Shown here piece by piece: positions 34,292 to 42,199 of a stretch of 64,000 bases of DNA. Made by a program: the position numbers and the translations under genes. Position 1 is the first letter of the stretch. Every line of letters begins with the position of its first letter. Source of the DNA: Candidatus Latescibacterota bacterium (lineage in GTDB: Bacteria > Krumholzibacteriota > Krumholzibacteriia > JACNKJ01). A model generated the notes under the pieces. The model was not told where the DNA came from, did not search any database, and saw only the letters and a program-made list of their open reading frames with translations. Location: positions 744,001 to 808,000 of the forward strand of contig JACKDC010000001.1 of NCBI GenBank assembly GCA_020633725.1, in the 5' to 3' direction.

Positions 34292-35074
34292 CTAGCGCTT
34301 GAGCTGGTTGGTGACGGTCAGCATGTCCTCGGAGGTCTGGATGGCCTTCGAGTTGAGTTCGTAGGCGCGCTGCGCCTCGATGAGACGGATCATCTCCTCC
34401 ACGACGCTCACGTTGCTCGATTCGAGCAGGCCCGCCTCCACGGCGCCCACGCCGTTCTGTCCGGGCGTGCCCAGCTGGGCGACGCCGCTGGCCTCGGTCT
34501 CGCCGTAGAGGTTGTTGCCGAGGGCGCGAAGCCCCGCCGGGTTGGCGAAGCGGTAGACCTCGAGATTGCCGAGCTCGCTCGACGTCTCCTCGCCGGCCGC
34601 GCGCACGAGGACGAGCCCGTCGCGCCGGATGCCCACCTCGTCGGTGCTCTCGGGAAAGGTGAAGCCCGGGGCGACGCGCAGTCCGCCCGCGGTGACGAGG
34701 CTGCCCTCGCCGTCCATGGAGAAGCTGCCGTCGCGCGTGTAGGCGTAGCTGCCGTCGGGCTGCTCGACGCGGAAGAAGCCGTCGCCGGTGATGGTGAGGT
34801 CGAGCGCGTTGCCCGTCACCTGCGTGGCGCCCTGCGTGAACATGCGCCGCACGGCGGCCAGGCGCACGCCGTGGCCGACCTGCACCGGCTGGATGCTCGC
34901 GCCGGCGGCCTGCCGCTGGTTGGGCGAGATCATCTGGTAGAGCAGGTCCTGGAACTCCGCCCGGGAGGCCTTGAAGCCGGTCGTGTTCACGTTCGCCAGG
35001 TTGTTGGCGATGGTGTCCACGTAGAGCTGCTGGGCCCGCATGCCGCTGGCGGAAGTGGACATCGCTCGCATCAT
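34292..35074 (-). CDS. flgG: Flagellar distal rod protein FlgG
   Basis: A 260-aa rod protein with STSASGMRAQQLYVDTIANNLANVNTTGFKASRAEFQDLLYQ (in part) and the C-terminal ESSNVSVVEEMIRLIEAQRAYELNSKAIQTSEDML. The sequence LLYQMISPNQRQ after the N-terminal helix is the FlgG-specific stretch separating it from FlgF. It is 48 bases downstream of flgF. The start is ATG at 35074. Confidence 0.96.
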   Translation of the reverse strand: MMRAMSTSASGMRAQQLYVDTIANNLANVNTTGFKASRAEFQDLLYQMISPNQRQAAGASIQPVQVGHGVRLAAVRRMFTQGATQVTGNALDLTITGDGFFRVEQPDGSYAYTRDGSFSMDGEGSLVTAGGLRVAPGFTFPESTDEVGIRRDGLVLVRAAGEETSSELGNLEVYRFANPAGLRALGNNLYGETEASGVAQLGTPGQNGVGAVEAGLLESSNVSVVEEMIRLIEAQRAYELNSKAIQTSEDMLTVTNQLKR

Positions 35075-35122
35075 GGCTGCTCTCCTGACTGCGTGTCGGG
35101 GCGCTCACGCCCCGGTTCGGTT

Positions 35123-35842
35123 CTAGGCGCGCACGGCGCCCACGCGCTCCACCGCCACCCGCAGGGTGTCGTCGGCGGCCTGGGCCGCCTTCTGGGCCAT
35201 CTCGTAGGCGCGGAAGGCGCGGATCATGTCCACCATCTCCTCCACCGCTTCGACGTTGGAGCCCTCCACCCGGCCGGCGAGCACCTGCGTCTCGCCCTCG
35301 GGCACGGGCTCCGTGCCGCCGGGGGCTTCGAGGAGGTTGTCGCCGCGGCGCAGCAGGGCGCTGCCCGCCACGGGCCGCACGACGGAGAGGCGACCCACGG
35401 GGCGGTCGCCGTCGAGGACGGTGCCGTCGGGCAGGATGCTGCCCACGGTCTCGATGCGAACGGGACTCCCGTCGGCGAGCACGGGATTGCCGGAGGAGTG
35501 GAGCAGCTCGCCGTTCGGCCCCAGGCTGAAGGCGCCGTCGCGGCTGAGGCGGGGGCCATCGGGCGTCTCCACCTCGAAGTAGCCGTCGCCCATGAGGGCG
35601 GCGTCGAGCGGGTTGCCCGTGCTCTGCAGCGGGCCCTGGACGCTGGACGTCGCGCTGCCCACGCTCAGACGACGCGTCGCGGCGCCGCCGGGCGCCGCGG
35701 GCTGCGCGGTCTCCTGCGCGACCTGCGCGAAGAGCTTCTTGAAGCCCGGCGTGGTCACGTTGGCGAGGTTGTTGGCGATGAGCTCGTGACGGCGAAGCTG
35801 GACCTGCATGGCCCTGCCGCTGCTCTCCAGCGCCTTGATCAT
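35123..35842 (-). CDS. flgF: Flagellar proximal rod protein FlgF
   Basis: A 239-aa rod protein of the FlgF/FlgG family. The N-terminus is MIKALESSGRAMQVQLRRHELIANNLANVTTPGFKKLFAQ (in part). The C-terminus is EGSNVEAVEEMVDMIRAFRAYEMAQKAAQAADDTL. It lacks the FlgG-specific stretch and precedes flgG, so FlgF is favoured. It is the first gene of the flgF-csrA operon, with a sigma-54-like element 60 bases upstream. Confidence 0.93.
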   Translation of the reverse strand: MIKALESSGRAMQVQLRRHELIANNLANVTTPGFKKLFAQVAQETAQPAAPGGAATRRLSVGSATSSVQGPLQSTGNPLDAALMGDGYFEVETPDGPRLSRDGAFSLGPNGELLHSSGNPVLADGSPVRIETVGSILPDGTVLDGDRPVGRLSVVRPVAGSALLRRGDNLLEAPGGTEPVPEGETQVLAGRVEGSNVEAVEEMVDMIRAFRAYEMAQKAAQAADDTLRVAVERVGAVRA

Positions 35843-35901
35843 GGCTTCTCCCCCGGATCGCGCGCCGCTTCTCCCGAACGGCGCGTTGTCCGCAGGCCAG
35901 C

Positions 35902-35917
35902 ATCAAGGGGCGTGCCA
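35902..35917 (-). promoter_or_regulatory. Candidate sigma-54 promoter for the flgF-csrA operon
   Basis: Minus-strand TGGCACG-CCCC-TTGAT. The -24 half is a perfect consensus and the spacing is right. The single deviation is A for C in the -12 GC. It is 60 bases before the flgF ATG, in the only sizeable gap (35843-36070) between the flagellar and signalling operons. The rest of the gap contains a terminator hairpin and nothing else recognised. Confidence 0.5.
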
Positions 35918-36013
35918 CGCCTCGTCGTTCCCGACGATGCCGGCAAGTGGTGTCAATGCTGCAACTTGGCGCGGTCGTCGCGCCGCGGGACGCGGCCGGG
36001 GGCAAAGCGCGAC

Positions 36014-36050
36014 CACCCCGGCGGGCAAAAGCTGCCCACCGGGCGGGGTG
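36014..36050 (-). terminator. Probable terminator after the STAS gene
   Basis: Two-part stem: outer CACCCCG / CGGGGTG and inner GGGCA / TGCCC around a five-base loop. It lies 20 bases past the stop of the STAS gene on the minus strand. The tail on that strand has only TTT within a GC-rich run, so termination may be partial or Rho-assisted. Confidence 0.5.
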
Positions 36051-36070
36051 AGGAGGGAAGTCGGCCTGGC

Positions 36071-36391
36071 CTAGCTGGCCGGCGCCTCTTCGGGCTGGAT
36101 GTCGAGGATCTGGTCCAGCCGCGTGATCTTGAAGACGCGCCCCACGTGGTTGCGCAGGTTCGTCAGGCGCAGCTTCTGCCCCTTGCGCTCCATGCGCTCG
36201 TGAAGCGTGACCAGGAAGCCGAGGCCCGAGCTGTCGATGTACTCCAGGCCGTCGAGATCCAGGATCAGTGTCTGCGGTCCCCCCAGATACCCCTCGGCCA
36301 TGCGTGAGAACTCGGGCAGCGAGTAGACCTCGATCTCGCCCTTCACGCTCAGGACGACCGCGTCGCCCTGCTCGGTGCTCCGGATTTCCAT
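36071..36391 (-). CDS. STAS-domain anti-anti-sigma factor
   Basis: A 106-aa SpoIIAA-like protein. The conserved phospho-acceptor region is LEYIDSSGLGFLVTLHERMERKGQKLRL (in part), with the acceptor Ser in DSSGLG near residue 56. Such proteins bind anti-sigma kinases when dephosphorylated. ATG overlaps the stop of the SpoIIE phosphatase gene (TAATG), so the likely pair is phosphatase plus its substrate. No cognate anti-sigma kinase is encoded in this window. Confidence 0.92.
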   Translation of the reverse strand: MEIRSTEQGDAVVLSVKGEIEVYSLPEFSRMAEGYLGGPQTLILDLDGLEYIDSSGLGFLVTLHERMERKGQKLRLTNLRNHVGRVFKITRLDQILDIQPEEAPAS

Positions 36392-37980
36392 TACTGCTTC
36401 CCTTCTGACTGGTAGTGAAAGGTCAGGGCCGTCAGGTCGTCGGGCCAGGGCTGCTCGCCCCGGTAGCGCTCCAGATCGTCGACCAGGCGATCGAGAAGGG
36501 CCGCGGCCGATTCGTCGGCGCCGGCGGCGAGGCGATCGCTCAGGCGCTCGGCGCCGTAGAGCGCGCCCGACGGATCACGGGCGTCGGTCATGCCGTCGGT
36601 GTAGATGAGCAGGCGGTCGCCGTCGTCCAGGGTAAACGTGCTCTCCGGGTACTCCTGCCCGCTGCGCAGCCCCAGGGGGATGCCCCCCAGCGCCTCGACC
36701 GCATGGCCGGGTTCGCCCGCGCGCGCCCGCAGGATGGCCTCGTGGCCCGCCGAGGCCATGCGCACCCGGCGGCCGCCCTGCTCGAGCCGAAGCACGCAGG
36801 CGGTCACGAAGTGCCCGCGCAGCCGGCTCGTCACCAGCAGTTCGTTGAGCCTGCCCAGCACCTCGCCCGGCCGCAGATCCTGGAAGACGAGACTGTGCAC
36901 CATGGCCTGCAGCCCGCTCATGCGGATGGCCGCCTGGATGCCCTTGCCCGACACGTCCGCCACGATGGCCAGCAGGTCGCCGCCGGGCAGGGCGAGCACG
37001 TCGTAGTAGTCGCCGCCCACGGCGAGCGCCGGCAGGCTGACGCCGGCGATGTCGAGCTGTTCCAGTCGCGGCAGCTCCGCCGGCAGCAGCTTGCTCTGGA
37101 TCTCCTTCGCCACCTTGAGCTGCTCGTTCAGCCGGTGCTGGCGGATCTGCTCGCGGTGATCCAGCGCCTTCTGCAGCGCGATGCCGCCGATGTTGAGACA
37201 GGAGCGGATGAGCTCCTGCCGGTGCGCGCCGACGTCCAGGCGCTCTCCGGAGACCAGGAACACCTGCGCGCGATGGGGCGGCTTGAGGGCGATGGGCAGA
37301 TGCAGCACGGTGGCCATGGAAAACGACGCGAAACGTCCGGCCGGCAGGCGCACCTGCTGGAAGATGCCCTCGCCCTCGACACGCCCCTCGTCGACGGCGG
37401 CCACCAGCTCCACCAGCAGCTCCGCCGGCAGACCCCAGCGGGCCTCGGCCACGGCGCGGCTGTCGTCGCGAAGCAGGGCGGCGCCCACTTCCGCGTCCAC
37501 CAGGTCCACGAAGAACTTGAGGATCTGGGTGAGGACGAGTTCCTCGTCCAGCTCGCCGAGCAGCTCGCCCATCGCCTTGAGCGCCTGGACGTGCGCGAGG
37601 CTCTCGTCGATGAGCCGGCTCTGCTGGTCGATGAACTTGTGATAGTAGAGGGCCAGGCCCACGTGCTGGGCGAAGCGGGCGATGGCGCCGTCGTCGTCGA
37701 CGGCCGTCGCGGGCAGGTGCAACGCGCCGAGGTCGCCGCCCTGCACCGAGAGAGGCAGGCGCAGCGCGTCGCCGCCGCTCAGCCGCTTGCCGACGCCCTC
37801 CCCGGACTCCATCTCCAGGAAGGCCTTGCGGCGGCGGTCGAGCAGCGTGATCGCGAAGCGCTCCACGTCGAACAGCTCGTGCAGAAGCCGGCCGAGCACC
37901 TGCTGGTAGGCGGCCAGATCCTCCGCGCCGTAGAGCTGCTGGAGCGCCAGGCTCTCGTCCGTGCGAGGGGGAGCGCTCAT
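36391..37980 (-). CDS. GAF-like sensor / PP2C-type SpoIIE (RsbU) phosphatase
   Basis: A 529-aa protein. Residues about 1-150 and 160-310 look like GAF-type sensory segments (for example QHVGLALYYHKFIDQQSRLIDESLAHVQALKAMGEL, in part). A short coiled linker (HREQIRQHRLNEQLKVAKEIQSKLLP, in part) joins to a PPM phosphatase domain. Metal-binding aspartates are in VGGDYYDVLALPGGDLLAIVADVSGKG and DRLLIYTDGMTDARD. It probably dephosphorylates the STAS protein encoded next. ATG at 37980 overlaps the HDOD gene stop (ATGA). Confidence 0.92.
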   Translation of the reverse strand: MSAPPRTDESLALQQLYGAEDLAAYQQVLGRLLHELFDVERFAITLLDRRRKAFLEMESGEGVGKRLSGGDALRLPLSVQGGDLGALHLPATAVDDDGAIARFAQHVGLALYYHKFIDQQSRLIDESLAHVQALKAMGELLGELDEELVLTQILKFFVDLVDAEVGAALLRDDSRAVAEARWGLPAELLVELVAAVDEGRVEGEGIFQQVRLPAGRFASFSMATVLHLPIALKPPHRAQVFLVSGERLDVGAHRQELIRSCLNIGGIALQKALDHREQIRQHRLNEQLKVAKEIQSKLLPAELPRLEQLDIAGVSLPALAVGGDYYDVLALPGGDLLAIVADVSGKGIQAAIRMSGLQAMVHSLVFQDLRPGEVLGRLNELLVTSRLRGHFVTACVLRLEQGGRRVRMASAGHEAILRARAGEPGHAVEALGGIPLGLRSGQEYPESTFTLDDGDRLLIYTDGMTDARDPSGALYGAERLSDRLAAGADESAAALLDRLVDDLERYRGEQPWPDDLTALTFHYQSEGKQ

Positions 37981-38870
37981 TCGTCGTCGACGTAGTAGTC
38001 TTCGACGTGAGCGAGCTTCTGTCGCAGCTCCCAGAGCAGCGGCAGGAAGGCGCCGGGCGGGAACTGGAGCGCGGTGAGGAGGTCCTCGAAGTCCTCCTCC
38101 TCGATCTCGCGGCCGAGGTCCATGAGGGACCTGGTGCCGACGCTCCACGTGTTGCAGATGCGGTCGGCCAGGCTGATCACCGCGGCGCCCGCGTGGAAGC
38201 CCTCGTCGGTGAGCGGCTGGTGGTGATGCCGAAGCGCCTCGCGGATGTTCGCGGGGATGCGCCAGCGCTCGAGGATCTTCTCGCCCAGCTCGGTGTGGTC
38301 GTAGCCCGCGGCGTCCATCTCGGACTCGAGGCTGAAGCGCCCCTCCTCGTTCGCCGCGCCGGGGTCGAGGTAGTCGTCGATGATGAGCTTGCCGATGTCG
38401 TGCAACAGGCCGGCGACAAAGGCCTCCTCGCTGCCCAGCGGCCCGTTCTTGAGGCCCTCCATCAGCGCGCGGCAGGTCATGCCCACGGCCATGGAGTGGA
38501 GCCAGAAGCCCGCGTCGGGATAGCGGTAGGCCTTCATCTGGTGGCGGAGCAGACCGCTCGAGCTCACCGCGTAGACGATGTTCTTGAGGTTGTCCATGCC
38601 GATCAGCACCACGGCCTCGTGCACCGTGTGGATCGCGCGGGAGCTGCCGAAGAAGCTGCTGTTGGCGACCTTGAGCAGGCGGGCCACCAGGGCCTGATCC
38701 TTGATCAGGATCTTCTCGAAGTCGAGGGCCGTGAAGTAGTCCTTGGCCGAGAGCTCCAGGAACTCGCCTACCACGGTCGAAAGACTCGGGATGTTCTCGA
38801 TCTGCGTCAGCACGCGCTTCTGAAGCGTCTTCTTCTCCACCAGACCTGCGATGGACGGACTGTCGGACAT
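37977..38870 (-). CDS. HDOD-domain signalling protein
   Basis: A 297-aa protein with a full HDOD domain: IENIPSLSTVVGEFLELSAKD, ARLLKVANSSFFGSSRAIHTVHEAVVLIGMDNLKNI (in part), and an HD-like patch AGLLHDIGKLIIDDYL. An EALRHHHQPL stretch follows. HDOD proteins appear in chemotaxis and c-di-GMP-linked pathways and usually lack enzymatic activity, though HDIGK is close to an active HD motif. ATG at 38870 has AGGAG nine bases upstream. It is the first gene of a three-gene signalling operon. Confidence 0.9.
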   Translation of the reverse strand: MSDSPSIAGLVEKKTLQKRVLTQIENIPSLSTVVGEFLELSAKDYFTALDFEKILIKDQALVARLLKVANSSFFGSSRAIHTVHEAVVLIGMDNLKNIVYAVSSSGLLRHQMKAYRYPDAGFWLHSMAVGMTCRALMEGLKNGPLGSEEAFVAGLLHDIGKLIIDDYLDPGAANEEGRFSLESEMDAAGYDHTELGEKILERWRIPANIREALRHHHQPLTDEGFHAGAAVISLADRICNTWSVGTRSLMDLGREIEEEDFEDLLTALQFPPGAFLPLLWELRQKLAHVEDYYVDDE

Positions 38871-38912
38871 GCCAGAGGTCTCCTTTCCGGGACGCATAGG
38901 GCCACGGAAGGA

Positions 38913-38939
38913 CTATCGGCTTCCCGAGCGGTCGCTTTA
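38913..38939 (-). promoter_or_regulatory. Sigma-28 promoter for the HDOD-SpoIIE-STAS operon
   Basis: Minus-strand TAAA, exactly 15 bases, then GCCGATAG. Only the last base differs from the TAAA-N15-GCCGATAA consensus, the best sigma-28 match in the window. It lies 43 bases upstream of the HDOD start, in the 89-base gap after the PilZ gene. Confidence 0.8.
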
Positions 38940-38959
38940 GGGGAAAGCTGGCGGCGTAG

Positions 38960-39328
38960 CTAGCGGGCGGTCGCTTTGCCGAGACGGCGCTCGAGGAACC
39001 CGTCGAGCAGCGACTGGTCGTCCTCGTCGAGATCCATGAAGAACACCGCGACCTCGTACTCGCGGACGCTGGGGTCCTCCGCCTCGGGCTGGCAGCGCAC
39101 GACGATGCCGTCCGGATGGATCGTGCAGGCCGGATGCGCCTCGTCGGCCGGCAGCTCGAGCGTGACGGGCAGGCGCGTCCCCTCGCCCATGAAGTACTCG
39201 CTGCCGAAGTAGGCGCCGTTGCGGCTGAGGTCGACGGTCTCGCCCAGTCGGGCGACCTCGCGATTGGGCATGCGCAGAGAGACCGGTACCTTGATGCGAA
39301 GGCGCGGCGCCCGACGTCTTTCCTGCAT
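38960..39328 (-). CDS. PilZ-domain c-di-GMP receptor
   Basis: A 122-aa stand-alone PilZ protein. The c-di-GMP-binding arginines are in ERRRAPRLR at the N-terminus, and the second motif is DLSRNGAYF (D/N-x-S-x-x-G) at about 35-43. ATG at 39328 is chosen because GGAGG lies five bases before it. A GTG two codons upstream is possible. Located between an exonuclease gene and a sigma-28 operon, it may link c-di-GMP to motility, but no partner is evident. Confidence 0.9.
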   Translation of the reverse strand: MQERRRAPRLRIKVPVSLRMPNREVARLGETVDLSRNGAYFGSEYFMGEGTRLPVTLELPADEAHPACTIHPDGIVVRCQPEAEDPSVREYEVAVFFMDLDEDDQSLLDGFLERRLGKATAR

Positions 39329-39355
39329 GCTCACCTCCCGGCTCGTGTGCTTCCT

Positions 39356-41215
39356 CTAAGTGTCGTCCGAGTCCCCGTCACGCTCAAGCAAAAACTGCAG
39401 CCGACGGGTGTAGAGGTTCGCGTCCACGAGGCGCACGGGCAGGCGGTCGCCCTCCCGAAAGCGGAGGCCGCTGTGCTCGCCCCGCAGCTCCTCGCGCTCC
39501 TCGTCGTAGACGAAGTACTCCCGACCCAGGAACTGCGCCGGCAGGAAGCCCTCCACGCCCGACTCGGGCAGGCGCAGCAGCAGGCCCGTGGGAAAGACGG
39601 CCGCGAGCTCGGCCTCGAAGGACTCCCCCAGGCGCTGGCGCGCCCAGAGCACCATCTCGAGGCGCAGGCTCTCGCGCTCGGCGCGCAGCGAGTTGAGCTC
39701 GCAGTCGCTGAGCCAGCCGGCGAGCTCGGCCATGCTGCGGCCGCGCGCGCCGCGGGGAATCACCGCGCTGGGCCGCCGGGTCTCGGGGGCGAAGTCGTGT
39801 TCGAGGGCGTGGCCGCGGGTCTCGTCCATGAGCGCCTTCAGGGTGCGATGCACCTCGAGATCCGCGTAGCGCCGGATGGGACTCGTGAAGTGCAGATAGT
39901 CGCGCCAGGCGAGGCCGAAGTGGCCGTCGTCGCGCTCGGCGTAGACGGCCTTCGCCATGGCCCGCAGCAGCTTCATCAGGAGGACCTGCCGGTCGGGCCG
40001 GTCGGCGAGCAGCTGGGCAAGGCGCTGGAAGTCCGCGCTGCGCACGACCCGCCCGGGTCGCCAGGCCACGCGCCGATGCTGGAGCGTGGTGACGAGGGCG
40101 CTCACGTCGTCCGGCGACGGCGGCGGGTGCACGCGGTAGAGCGCGGGGCGCCCCTGCTCGCGCAGAAGCCTGCCGACGGCGTGGTTGGCCGCCAGCATGA
40201 ACTCCTCGACGATGTGATGGCTCCGCAGCACCGGCACGGGCGCGAAGGCCTCGACCCCCTCGCCGCGATCCTTGGGACGAATCTCCGGCAGCTCGAACTG
40301 CAGCGCGCCGCCTTCGGCCCGGGCCGCAGCCAGACGCGAGGCCAGCGCGTCCATCGCGCGCAGGGTCGCCGCGGGCTCGGCGTTCCCGGGCGCCAGCAGC
40401 GCGGCCTCGGCGTCCTCGTAGCTCATGGCGTGCGTCACGCGCAGCCGGCTGCGGACGACCCGCACGCGCCGGACCGCCGTGTCCGCGTCGAGATCCATGA
40501 ACACGGACATGGCCGCGCGATCCTCGCCCTCGCTCAGCGAGCAAGCCTGCCCCGAGAGCAGGGGCGGCAGCATGGGCACGGTGTCCAGGTAGAAGTAGGT
40601 GGAGTTGCCCCGGCGACGCGCCTCGCGATCGAGGGCGCCGCCCTCGGCCACGAAGGCGGACACGTCGGCGATGTGCACGCCGAGCCGCCAGCCGCCGCCG
40701 GGCAGCGGCTCCAGGCTGATGGCGTCGTCGTGGTCGCGGGCGTCGGCGGGGTCGATGCAGAGCACGCGCAGGCCGCCCTGGGCCTCACGCCCGGGTTCTT
40801 CGGCTGGCGCCGCATCCGCGCTGGCTCTCGCCTCCCTCTCCACGGCGGGCGGGAAGACGGCCTCGAGCCCGAACTCCGCGTAGAGCTCCTTCATCCCGAG
40901 CGCCCGCTCGGTCTCCACGCTCGCCGGCTGGAAGGCCGCGGGCAGCGCCGCGCGCAGTCGGTCGCCCTGGGGCCGCTGCGTGGTCCGCTCTCTGTTCAGG
41001 GAGCGCCCGACGCCCTGCGCAGGCGCGGCGCCGGGCAAAAGAAAACGCCCCCGATCCCGCCGGAGCTGGTCCTGGCGCAGGATCCGGAGCACGTCTCGTC
41101 TGAACTCGCGGTACTCCTCGCGGGGGACGCCGAGGAGGCGGGCTGCCCTGCGCAGGGTCAGCCCGCCGGGATGCCTCCCCAGCAGCTCCAGGAAGGAGCG
41201 GATGCGGTCGCGCAA
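39356..41215 (-). CDS. RNase II/R-family 3'-5' exoribonuclease
   Basis: A 619-aa RNB-domain protein. A winged-helix N-terminus (FLELLGRHPGGLTLRRAARLLGV) comes first. The catalytic RNB core follows, with LCIDPADARDHDDAISLEPLPGGGWRLGVHIADVSAFV (in part, four-Asp cluster), and an HFTSPIRRYADLEVHR signature at about 460. A C-terminal S1-like segment ends the protein. It is shorter than E. coli RNase R (about 810 aa) because the cold-shock domains are largely missing. The start appears to be TTG at 41215, right after a stop codon, with the bS22-like gene eight bases upstream. Confidence 0.88.
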   Translation of the reverse strand: MRDRIRSFLELLGRHPGGLTLRRAARLLGVPREEYREFRRDVLRILRQDQLRRDRGRFLLPGAAPAQGVGRSLNRERTTQRPQGDRLRAALPAAFQPASVETERALGMKELYAEFGLEAVFPPAVEREARASADAAPAEEPGREAQGGLRVLCIDPADARDHDDAISLEPLPGGGWRLGVHIADVSAFVAEGGALDREARRRGNSTYFYLDTVPMLPPLLSGQACSLSEGEDRAAMSVFMDLDADTAVRRVRVVRSRLRVTHAMSYEDAEAALLAPGNAEPAATLRAMDALASRLAAARAEGGALQFELPEIRPKDRGEGVEAFAPVPVLRSHHIVEEFMLAANHAVGRLLREQGRPALYRVHPPPSPDDVSALVTTLQHRRVAWRPGRVVRSADFQRLAQLLADRPDRQVLLMKLLRAMAKAVYAERDDGHFGLAWRDYLHFTSPIRRYADLEVHRTLKALMDETRGHALEHDFAPETRRPSAVIPRGARGRSMAELAGWLSDCELNSLRAERESLRLEMVLWARQRLGESFEAELAAVFPTGLLLRLPESGVEGFLPAQFLGREYFVYDEEREELRGEHSGLRFREGDRLPVRLVDANLYTRRLQFLLERDGDSDDT

Positions 41216-41222
41216 GCGCTAG

Positions 41223-41312
41223 TTACTTCTTCTTGTGACGATCCTTGCGCATGCGCTTCTTCCGCTTGTGCGTGGCGATCTTCTTGCGCTTGCGCTTCCT
41301 GCCGTTGGGCAT
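41223..41312 (-). CDS. AURKAIP1/COX24-domain (mS38/bS22-like) micro-protein
   Basis: A 29-codon gene encoding MPNGRKRKRKKIATHKRKKR followed by MRKDRHKKK. More than half the residues are Lys or Arg. This matches the small AURKAIP1/COX24 family, related to mitochondrial mS38 and mycobacterial small-subunit protein bS22. ATG at 41312 and TAA at 41223-41225. It is followed eight bases later by the exonuclease start, so the two are co-transcribed. Such tiny basic genes are easily missed. Confidence 0.85.
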   Translation of the reverse strand: MPNGRKRKRKKIATHKRKKRMRKDRHKKK

Positions 41313-41409
41313 GCCTCATTACCTCTTCGTCTGAGCAGCACTTCTCCCCTGTCGGGAGAGGCCATCCCGGTTTGATCGTGGTTCCGTTCGAGTCGGATCG
41401 AGAGGGGGC

Positions 41410-41724
41410 TCAGCCCCGATCGGCCCCTTCCGTGCCCGCAGCCTGCACGGCGCGATTGACGAGCGACTTGAGCTCGTTGGAGGCCTTGAAGAAGGGCACC
41501 AGCTTGGCGGGCACGAAGACCGAGGTGCCGGTGCGCGGGTTGCGGGCGCGCCGGCTCCGGCGCTGCTTCACGCGGAAGCTCCCGAAACCACGCAATTCCA
41601 CCTTGTCCCCGCGGGAGAGGGCCATGCTGATGTTGTCGAGCACGAGGTTCACGACGATCCCCGTGTCCTTCTTGCTCAGAGTGACACGCGTGGAGATCTC
41701 CTCGACGAGATCGGCCTTGGTCAT
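41410..41724 (-). CDS. HU/IHF-family DNA-binding protein
   Basis: A 104-aa nucleoid protein beginning MTKADLVEEISTRVTLSKKDTGIVVNLVLDNISMAL (in part), with the conserved arm GSFRVKQRRSRRARNPRTGTSVFVPAKLVPFFKASNELKSLVN (in part). The arm resembles IHF more than HU (ARNPRTG). ATG at 41724 follows a GGGGGAG. The frame is open further upstream but that part overlaps the promoter. It bends DNA, as needed for activation at sigma-54 promoters such as those proposed in this window. Confidence 0.93.
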   Translation of the reverse strand: MTKADLVEEISTRVTLSKKDTGIVVNLVLDNISMALSRGDKVELRGFGSFRVKQRRSRRARNPRTGTSVFVPAKLVPFFKASNELKSLVNRAVQAAGTEGADRG

Positions 41725-41800
41725 ACTCCCCCTTCTCGGGAGGCTCGGCGACTTGCGGCGTCGCGCCGCGTCCAGCCTCTCCATCCGAAAGACGCAACGC

Positions 41801-41829
41801 AAGGTATCACCCGCACTTGCGTTTGTCAA
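41801..41829 (-). promoter_or_regulatory. Sigma-70-type promoter for the HU/IHF gene
   Basis: Minus-strand TTGACA (41829-41824, perfect -35), a 17-base spacer, then TACCTT (41806-41801). It lies about 77 bases upstream of the ATG. This is the strongest housekeeping-type promoter I see in the window. Confidence 0.8.
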
Positions 41830-42199
41830 ACCCTAAGGGGTGGGGAATCAAGGGAAAGGGGCGACCGACTGGCCGCCCCCACTGATGGCGCTCTCGCTAA
41901 GAAAAACCCCGCCCGAGCCGTAGTACCAAACGCGGAAAAGCGCAGCACACGAGAAGTGAGATTGGGCCCCCGGCTTGGTTGTCTCGCACTGGGCAGGGCA
42001 AAGTCGCTGGGGGCGGTCCATCAAAAGCAGGGCCAGACTCGGCTGCCGGCGGATGAGCCCGTCCCGAAGCCGAGTGCTCAGGCTAAGTTCCTCGATGACA
42101 AACGATTGCAGGTTGTTGCAAAAACGCGATGGGCCGCGCCCCCGGTGGGCCGGGGCGGCAATTTGCAGCCACCCGTGCAGGCTCTTCCCGGGCCTGCTC
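41830..42199. other. 370-base non-coding region between HU/IHF and GlmU-like genes
   Basis: Several short AT-richer patches and a GC-rich imperfect stem (CGCCCC / GGGGGCG, near 42138-42158) followed on the minus strand by TTTTT at 42120-42124, which might end the GlmU-like transcript. An open frame crosses the region on the minus strand (41848-42240), but it has no Shine-Dalgarno or family match. I see no RNA gene that I can name. Confidence 0.4.
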
